Shown: positions 57,851 to 64,000 of the stretch, one piece after another | Numbering within the stretch: position 1 is the stretch's first letter | Layout: each line of letters starts with the position of its first letter | Assembly: GCF_949987515.2 (NCBI RefSeq) | Contig: NC_082696.1 | Span: 56,884,947 to 56,948,946 of the forward strand | Reading direction: 5' to 3' | DNA: 64,000 bases | DNA from: Delphinus delphis | Taxonomy: Eukaryota > Chordata > Mammalia > Artiodactyla > Delphinidae | Notes under the pieces: model-generated | What the model saw: only the letters and a program-made list of their open reading frames with translations | The model's database searches: none | What the model was told of the DNA's origin: nothing | Translations under genes and position numbers: made by a program

Positions 57851-58627
57851 CCCATTATCAGGTCCAGAATTCAAATATCCATACTTTCTCTCCAGATCTC
57901 TTTTCAGTGCTGTGATGGAAAATGTGTTCTCTTTGGAGACCATACCATACTAATTCTGAATGTATAATACTTTTGTTCGTTTGATGCAAAAAAAAATTGT
58001 CATTTTTAATATCTATACCTTTACATCTGGATAAAAATGGGAAAACGTGCCTAAATAAAGTTTAACAAGTTACATATTTTACTTAGTCTGCTATAGCATG
58101 CCCTGCAATTTTCTTTCTGATTGGCCCTTATATCTTTTTATTATTGTCTGTGTTAAAATCACCTATACACAAAGCTAGAAGCAAAGAAAGGCACAGGAAA
58201 TTGGTACACTTTTTCTACTGATTTGTAGATCTCGTAAAAGTTTTAAGAAACCTAAAATCATTGTCTCAAATGAAGAGCTTGTGTTATATGTAGTTTTAAT
58301 ATATACTTCATGCTTCCTGTCATTCAGTGCCATAAATTGAGATTTGACTTTTCTTTGGGTGGGAGGGTCTTGTATACACACATATGTGCATGCATGTATC
58401 TGTAACAAGGAAAAGCTGAAGTTTATTTAAAATACAAAGGGCAAACACCACTCTCAAAATATAGTCACATATAGGTAAATAAATATGACCCAATTCTCCA
58501 ACCCCCTTCATTTAATCATATTACTGTAAAGTGTCCCCCCAACACCACCACCAAAAATAAAATTTATGTTGAGAAAGATTTCAGTTCCTGGTTGTTCTCT
58601 GTATGTCTGTGTATATTCTTAAGTTTT

Positions 58628-58748
58628 TGATATGCATGTATATGCAAATATATGTATGCTTATAAAGATACATATTTATATGTGTAAATATATATGTAGA
58701 CACACATACATATATACATTAGTTCATTCAAATATATATAAACACATG
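58628..58748. repeat. AT/ATGT-rich low-complexity stretch
   Basis: Alternating ATATGT/ATATAC/ACACAT words with no clear unit. Open frames here are spurious. Confidence 0.75.
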
Positions 58749-61340
58749 TATTGGTGCATCATGAAATCTAATATATTTCAAATTGAGTTCTGGATTCAAT
58801 TTGTATGTTCAATTTTACTCTCTGTTTTCCCCTGAGAAAGCTTCTAAATAATTCTAGGGCAAAAAAATGTTGTGGTAGTTTCAGCTGTCCCTGCAACCAC
58901 TTTCATTATTTGTGTCATTATTACTGCTGCATAATCTGAACATAAAAAAACATGGTGCTGTAACAAATGACTTCCCAGTACTGACAGTTATAGCAGCAGC
59001 ATTTCAATACTGATGAAAAATTTCCCAGCGAGGTCTCTGGCCAGGTTTACATAAACCAAACAGGAAATAGCTGCCACTATTCACATTAAATCCAAACTGT
59101 TTGGTGTAACTTTATCTATGTTTTACATTACAATAAAATCTCTTTCATTTTCAGCTGGTGAAATTGCGTCCTTATTAACGTTGGAAAAAGATAACTTGAA
59201 GTTTCATGTGTGGTATTCTTGTTTGTCCTTTGATAAGATCTTTTAAAGATAATATTTTAAAAGTTGTTTTACTTTTTGACTGTTTAAATTTAATGAACTT
59301 TGTAAAATTTTATGATAGGGAGAGGTTTGTTTATAATTTCTTCCCAGTGGACTGCTAATAGAAGTTAGCTTGTCTAGCCCATGTGCTAGATGCTGTCAGT
59401 ATCAAACTGCCTTTGACTTTCACACCTCTCAGGGGACTAGTAATTGTTGTGTTCAAACAGCCTGTAATTGTGATCCCGCTGGCTTTCTCAGTATGCTTCT
59501 GGCTATTAGAATCATTAAACAACTCAGCACCTGTTAACAGCATTGTAAATATTCAACCCTGCTTGTGTGCAGGTTGAATCCAATATAGAGAAATCTTACA
59601 GAGCTCAGCCTCATAAATTAGGGCCTCTGACAAGTCAATTATTGTGAAACTGGGTTTCTCTGTGAAATAAATGAAATAGCATGCTGACAAAAAGGTAGGC
59701 TGTCTGTTTATGGCAAAGAGAAGATAATGACTTGACGATTCAATGCAGTGAGCGTGAAACTACATTGTATCCTTTATCCATAATTAAACAGTTGTATAAT
59801 ATTTCTGTTTTAATAACCAGTAAATTATAAATTTTCTACTGTGGAAAGTGCAACATGAAAACAGACCTTTTTACTTAGCAGTTGCATGCTTTTTTCAAGT
59901 TAGTAAAGTGGTTATTGAAATTAATGATATGTAATTTTTTTAAGCTAAACGCTTATAATTGTTTAGGCTAGAAATTGCACAGTGACTGAAAAGTTTACAT
60001 GTTAGAAGCGAAGGCCATATAATGCTACTAATGAAGATCATGTAAATATAAACTCCATCCTTTATTCACAAAGAAAGTGTTAGAATATATTCTCTCTCAA
60101 AATTTTATGGGACCTAAAAAATAATTCCATTTACACTTAGTTTTATTACTTTAAAAAGTGTCTTATAAATTATACATTTAATTAAGATGTAGCAGTATAC
60201 TTTCTTAAGGATTTGAAAATATTTATGTAACCTTAGAATCTCAGTTCAAATATTAACAAAGAATAATATTTGGTATAAATCAGTGAAGTCATACCACTAA
60301 CAAAAATAGATGCATTTTAGTATTTGTGTTGGCTGCATGGGAGAAAGTTTTTTAATGATTGAGATTTTACTATTATATTTAAGAATGTAATATTTTAACT
60401 AGCCCTCTCTATTTTTAAAGTTGTCACTTTTAAAAAATAAATAAAGTTATCACATATGCCAGAATATCTGAAGAAAACAATTTTAGGGATTTTTAAAATT
60501 CTAGATTACCCCTCCAGATGTAATAAGGATAAAAGTTTTGATATTGAATAAATTGAATGTCAATTCGATTACTTAAATTGAGTTTTTCATTTCTCATATG
60601 CAAGTCAGTAAGAATGTTGGTGAGCATATTGAAAAAGAACAACTATATTAAGAAATAATCCATGGAAGTTTTTAAAGTTATTCTGTTCAAAAAATGCATT
60701 AAGTTTTAGCAAGTTAGATTATGATATTTTAGTGTAGTCATCAGATAATTTGTTGCAGTCTCAGAGCCATGATTTTACTTCATTTTTTTTTCTTTTTTAC
60801 AACTCACTGTAAATGTTTAAAAAATATTTACCCTGACTGTACTTTCTCTGGATAAAAGCCACAAAGTAGTCTAAAAATTTTTCCAATAGATGTAAATGAA
60901 CAAACTTCAGAAGGGATATTAGCCCATCAAAATATATCTTGTAAATACATAAAACAGTGAGTAAAATAATTATTAAAAAAAGAACCTATAATTTTTGGAG
61001 AAAAGTTTTTATCATTAATGGTTTTCAGTATTATTTGTAAGTGTACCAAATTATTCATTTAAGCATAATATGGTAATCTTGGCATTCCAGTTATACCTAC
61101 ATGGGAATGACTTATGGTGATCCTTAGCAGTAACCATGAGATTGTTTGTTTTCAAATGGCCTAAGAAACTTATAGATAAAAATGGAATCATAACTTTTTG
61201 TTTTTCACAGTAATATTATTTTCATAATGTCTTCCTTCTGTAATTTTAATTGCATAAAGATAGCTTGATTCTTGCTCTGCAAATAGTACTACTTATTCAG
61301 TGTCCTGGGCACATTTTCACTGTTTTTTTTTACTATTTAG

Positions 61341-61563
61341 ATATAACTTTATCAACTATATATTAGTCCAGACAGCTGAAAATCGTGTTGGAAAATTTAT
61401 AGGCTTAGCAAGCCAAAAGAATGTGAAATATAAAGTAAGCACTTACGTTGCAGAAAGTTTGGCTGATAAATTTCATTTGTTGGGGGAAAAAAATGAAAGA
61501 CAAAAAAATATTGTTAATAATCTGAAACAGCTTTGGGGATCTGTCTCTTTTATGGAGGCTTGA
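61341..61563 (+). CDS. ASCC3: Candidate alternative terminal exon of ASCC3 (hypothetical)
   Basis: Not part of the constitutive frame. The 3' splice site at 61339-61340 has a long pyrimidine tract ('tgtttttttttactatttag'). Joined to window exon 18 (phase 2), the first codon is AG|A (arginine). The frame then stays open for 73 codons, starting YNFINYILVQTAENRVG and ending LWGSVSFMEA before TGA at 61561-61563. AATAAA follows at 61598. I do not recognise the peptide; it is Lys/Asn-rich and looks more protein-like than most open frames here. If used, ASCC3 would end at about residue 1841 without its second Sec63-like unit. Alternative explanations: chance, or a fragment of a retrocopied gene. Confidence 0.35.
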
Positions 61564-61597
61564 ATGTTCAGAATTTTTATTTTCACCTCTAATGCAG

Positions 61598-61603
61598 AAT
61601 AAA
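61598..61603 (+). promoter_or_regulatory. AATAAA polyadenylation signal candidate
   Basis: Canonical hexamer 35 bases after the stop of the candidate terminal exon. A G/T-richer stretch ('tagtggtttctaatgctggt') follows about 50 bases later and could be the downstream element. AATAAA is frequent by chance in AT-rich DNA, so this counts only together with the exon. Confidence 0.35.
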
Positions 61604-61999
61604 TTATTCTAACTATATACTCTCACAGTTCAGGATAAAGGAAATATTTTCTAGTGGTTTCTAATGCTGGTTTTTCACCTTCACATATGCCTGGCTAGAT
61701 AAAAGTAGGTGCATTTTGTTTAAAGTAACAACAGCACTGATCTGTCTAGTATTTGTTCATTGATAAATATTGCTTTATTTTGGTTTATGAAAAGAACTTT
61801 TCCAGGAAGGGCAATAATTTCTCTACAGACTAAAATTTAAAGTAACTAATTCTCTTTTATGAGAATTAAAATCCTCAGCATATAACTATGATTTACAGTT
61901 ATTTTCCCAAATAAATAACCTATTATTAATCCATACTCAGTGGAAACTCATATATTTGGTTGTACCTAGACTTTTGGGCTAACTTCTCTTTCTAGTGAA

Positions 62000-62470
62000 A
62001 ATATATCCTGCCATGATTTAAGTTCTGCTTTTTCTGTTTTTAAATAAATTTTTCTAGTATTGACCCCAAATCTTTCCCTTGGAAGAAAGGAAAAGAAAAA
62101 AAAAAATCACCATGCTTGAGAGGCCTTTAGACCTCTCCCATTTGAGATTGTTAACACTTTCTTCCTCAGGCTGTGACCACCCCCTTCCTAGTCCTGTACA
62201 GATATAAATCCCTCGTGCTGGGTTTCAGTGATGAGAGTCTGTTCTCTGAGGCCACTTTCCACTCCTGTTCTTTGACTTGGGTAGAGGTAGGGCATGTAAT
62301 TCTCCATGCTGACTAGTGGACAGGGTTCACACAACAGGAATTAGCAATCTGCCATGACTGTGGAGGCAGTCCCTCACCTCTTGGATCTTTTCCCAGACAC
62401 GGATTCCTAGTGATCTTAGGGATTTGCCAAAAATCTCTTGGAGTTACAGGGAGTAGCATTCAGGTGAATT
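62000..62470 (+). mobile_element. Possible solo LTR (uncertain)
   Basis: GC-richer block in AT-rich intron, with 'gacctctcccatttgagatt', a TATA-like 'gatataaatccctcgtgctg' and 'gagtctgttctctgaggcca'. This composition resembles an ERV1-type LTR with its promoter/start region. Ends and target-site duplication were not found, and the family is unknown to me. Confidence 0.35.
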
Positions 62471-63091
62471 GCATGTCCTTAGGTTTTTTACTCAGAAGAT
62501 ATATAGAGCTGAACCTATGTGTTTTCTGTATAGGTAAGCTTACTTACAAATGCTTATTTTGTTAGCCTGATGATGTTCCTTCTAATCTTTAGAATATTTA
62601 CTCCTTAAGCATTAGGGGAACAATTGACTAAATTTCCTAAAAGAACTCATCTGCCACCCAAATCAATTGTTCTTTGAGTTTTTTAATGTTACTGAGGATG
62701 AGATTTTACATAAAAAAGGGAATTATATATTTATATATAATATGCTTCTCACTTTTTCTAAATCTAGTATATAAGTTTAGTTTGCTGTAGATGTGTAAAC
62801 TGAAATAATGTCAGTTTTAACACTGGAAAATTCGTATCTTTTTAATGTGCTGCTGAATTTTATCTGCTTATCTTGCATATTTTTAACATATTGCCATTGT
62901 TCATCAGTGTCAATAAACCTTAGTATGGGGATTTTGATCTGTAAAATGGAAGTGGTAATTGCAATTGCTTTATTCCTTTGATTTGCTATAAATGGATTTT
63001 TTTTTAATTCTGAAAAGAGCGAGGTGAAATTGAAATGATGGTTTTAATAAGAAATATTTTGAAACAAATAATGACCTTGCTTGTTTTCTAG

Positions 63092-63203
63092 CTACTACAA
63101 TTTGAGTGATGTGAGCCATGATTCTGTGAACAAGTTTCTGTCCAATCTGGTTGAGAAGTCCCTGGTTGAATTGGAACATTCCTACTGTATTGAGATGGGA
63201 GAG
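63092..63203 (+). CDS. ASCC3: ASCC3 window exon 19: cassette 2 winged helix
   Basis: 112 bases, phase 2 in, phase 0 out; acceptor 'gttttctag', donor 'gtacga'. The peptide is YYNLSDVSHDSVNKFLSNLV, then EKSLVELEHSYCIEMGE, about residues 1769-1805. 'NPsYYnL...s.dsVn.fLs.LvekSL.eLe.s.CI' is the winged-helix region of Brr2/Ski2 helicases after the second motor. This is the constitutive partner for exon 18, in contrast to the candidate exon at 61341. Confidence 0.97.
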
Positions 63204-63400
63204 GTACGACTTGGTCATACACATTCCAATTGAAAAGATGGCCCAGCTTTTTAACAATAGGGCTTTTGCTTCTAATGATAACCAAAAATTGTAATGAAAC
63301 AGTTGGAACAGCAACCTACAGTATGAATTATTAATTTTACGAATATATACACTTCTATTGTACTTTTTATTTATGTTATTTTATATTTCTTTTGAAACAG

Positions 63401-63535
63401 GATAATCGGAGCATTGAACCACTGACATATGGCCGGATTGCCTCTTATTACTATTTAAAGCACCAAACAGTTAAAATGTTCAAGCAGCGTTTGAAACCTG
63501 AATGTGGTACTGAAGAATTGCTTTCAATTCTAAGT
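63401..63535 (+). CDS. ASCC3: ASCC3 window exon 20: start of Sec63-like unit 2
   Basis: 135 bases, 45 codons, phase 0 both ends; acceptor 'ttgaaacag', donor 'gtgagt'; 197-base intron before it. The peptide reads DNRSIEPLTYGRIASYYYLK, then HQTVKMFKQRLKPECGTEEL, ending LSILS, about residues 1806-1850. 'lt.GRIASYYYLkh.TvkmF' is the start of the second Sec63-like domain, equivalent to LGRTASHYYIK in exon 2. The rest of the domain and the C-terminus lie beyond the window. Confidence 0.97.
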
Positions 63536-64000
63536 GTGAGTTTCATGATATTATTGCATTGTTTTTAATACATAGAGATTATATTTTATATATTTCATAC
63601 CTTCACTTTTAATTTGGGTCTTAATTTGTTGCCATCTAGTTCCTCTTGAAATTTGGCAGAAACTGTTTATGAAGTTCTTTCTTCTGTCAAACATGATCAC
63701 TACAAAGCAAATCTGGACTAAATTCCCCATTAAGATTACCGTGTAATTTATCATCCAAACTTGGGTCAGTCTGAGAATGGAATGGGGCACTATTGATATT
63801 TAAGCCAGGATAATAGGTATAAACTGGCCTCTCCTCAGCAGCCAGGTGATCTCCCTAGCCTTCAATGTAATAACCTCTCTGGATTATAGTTGAAAGCTTT
63901 TCTTATTGCTTTTTTTGGGTAATTCTTGTTGGAACTATGCTGTTGCTGATGTTTCTTAACATAAGGATCCACTTGATTAAGTTCTCTTAGAATTAATGCC
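63536..64000 (+). other. ASCC3: ASCC3 intron (5' part)
   Basis: Last 465 bases after the donor 'gtgagt'. No exon, repeat or gene is recognised here. Confidence 0.8.

Larger units (their letters stand above)
51915..63091 (+). other. ASCC3: ASCC3 intron, 11.2 kb
   Basis: Contains an old antisense L1 with a nested SINE (52858-53625), MIRs (54350-54560, 57640-57850), a CHR-1-like SINE (54645-54765), an antisense old L1 3' end (54940-55430), dispersed ancient repeat words (52380-52840, 53640-53900, 55860-56190), two young-looking SINEs (56536-56727, 57009-57213), a TA microsatellite, an AT-rich simple stretch (58628-58748), the repeat-poor block 58860-59800, and the candidate alternative last exon at 61341-61563. 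The stretch 59800-61300 is AT-rich with nothing I recognise. Confidence 0.85.
1..64000 (+). other. ASCC3: ASCC3 gene body, internal segment (20 exons, 21 full or partial introns)
   Basis: The whole window lies inside one transcription unit on the + strand. The 20 exons listed separately all have AG acceptors and GT donors, and their phases join without conflict into one 949-codon reading frame. The translated frame carries the hallmarks of a Ski2-like double-cassette helicase of the Brr2/ASCC3 group. I assign ASCC3 rather than SNRNP200 (Brr2) from the protein sequence, for example [13 protein letters not shown] and the segment GEPWWIWVEDPTND. No promoter, start codon, 3' end or second gene is visible. 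Introns vary from 86 bases to 15.7 kb, so most of the window is intronic. Confidence 0.95.

Noticed and set aside
57723..57953. 76-codon plus-strand frame
   Set aside because: Mostly inside a MIR element, with no splice-site context.
59355..59577. Overlapping frames on both strands
   Set aside because: They lie in the repeat-poor block proposed as regulatory DNA. Neither frame has fitting splice sites or recognisable protein character.
1..64000. A second host gene on the minus strand
   Set aside because: All long minus-strand frames are explained by L1, SINE or possible ERV remnants. No phased exon chain was found on that strand.

Overview
This is vertebrate nuclear DNA, most probably from a cetacean (whale or dolphin). 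It is AT-rich and CpG-poor, its coding sequence is split into short GT-AG exons, and it is full of mammalian retroelements. The diagnostic ones are tRNA-derived CHR-type SINEs of the cetacean/hippo lineage. There are nine long or intermediate copies at about 5.1, 10.6, 20.5, 35.1, 48.2, 49.2, 53.1, 56.5 and 57.0 kb, and two short CHR-1-like copies at 16.5 and 54.6 kb. The species call rests on repeat recognition only.

One protein-coding gene runs through the whole window on the + strand: ASCC3 (activating signal cointegrator 1 complex subunit 3), a large dual-cassette Ski2-like/Brr2-like helicase. I place 20 consecutive internal exons (window exons 1-20, not the gene's own numbering). Their reading phases chain without a break to 949 codons. 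By the position of the DEIH box (near residue 1453 in human, from memory), they cover roughly residues 902-1850. Neither gene end is present.

Protein layout: window exons 1-2 hold the end of helicase cassette 1 (winged helix). Exons 2-8 hold the first Sec63-like unit with its helical and immunoglobulin/FN3-like parts. Exons 9-12 hold RecA1 of cassette 2 (Walker A, motif Ia, DEIH box, motif III). Exons 13-17 hold RecA2 (motifs IV-VI). Exons 18-19 hold the winged helix, and exon 20 starts the second Sec63-like unit. All helicase motifs of cassette 2 look intact. In the cell ASCC3 works with ASCC2 and TRIP4 (ASC-1) in splitting collided ribosomes, and with ASCC1/ALKBH3 in alkylation repair.

Non-coding layout: 0-4 kb has old MIR/L2/L1 remnants and a 72-bp minisatellite; 4-13 kb has two antisense SINEs and a 102-bp local duplication; 13-23.5 kb has CHR-1 and CHR-2 SINEs and L1 tails; 23.7-27.8 kb has a 2.76-kb 5'-truncated L1 on the minus strand with a perfect 16-bp target-site duplication; 30.8-46.5 kb is a 15.7-kb intron with a Tigger-like DNA transposon, a possible ERV-derived stretch, a SINE and a short L1; 47.9-63.1 kb has clustered SINEs, old L1s, MIRs and a repeat-poor stretch (58.9-59.8 kb) that looks like conserved regulatory DNA.

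The most interesting lead is a possible alternative terminal exon at 61341-61563. It has a strong 3' splice site, is in frame with the preceding ASCC3 exon, has an open frame of 73 codons, and has an AATAAA signal 35 bases after the stop. If used, it would give an ASCC3 form that keeps both motor cassettes but lacks the second Sec63-like unit. No prokaryotic features, CRISPR arrays, rRNA or free-standing tRNA genes were seen.
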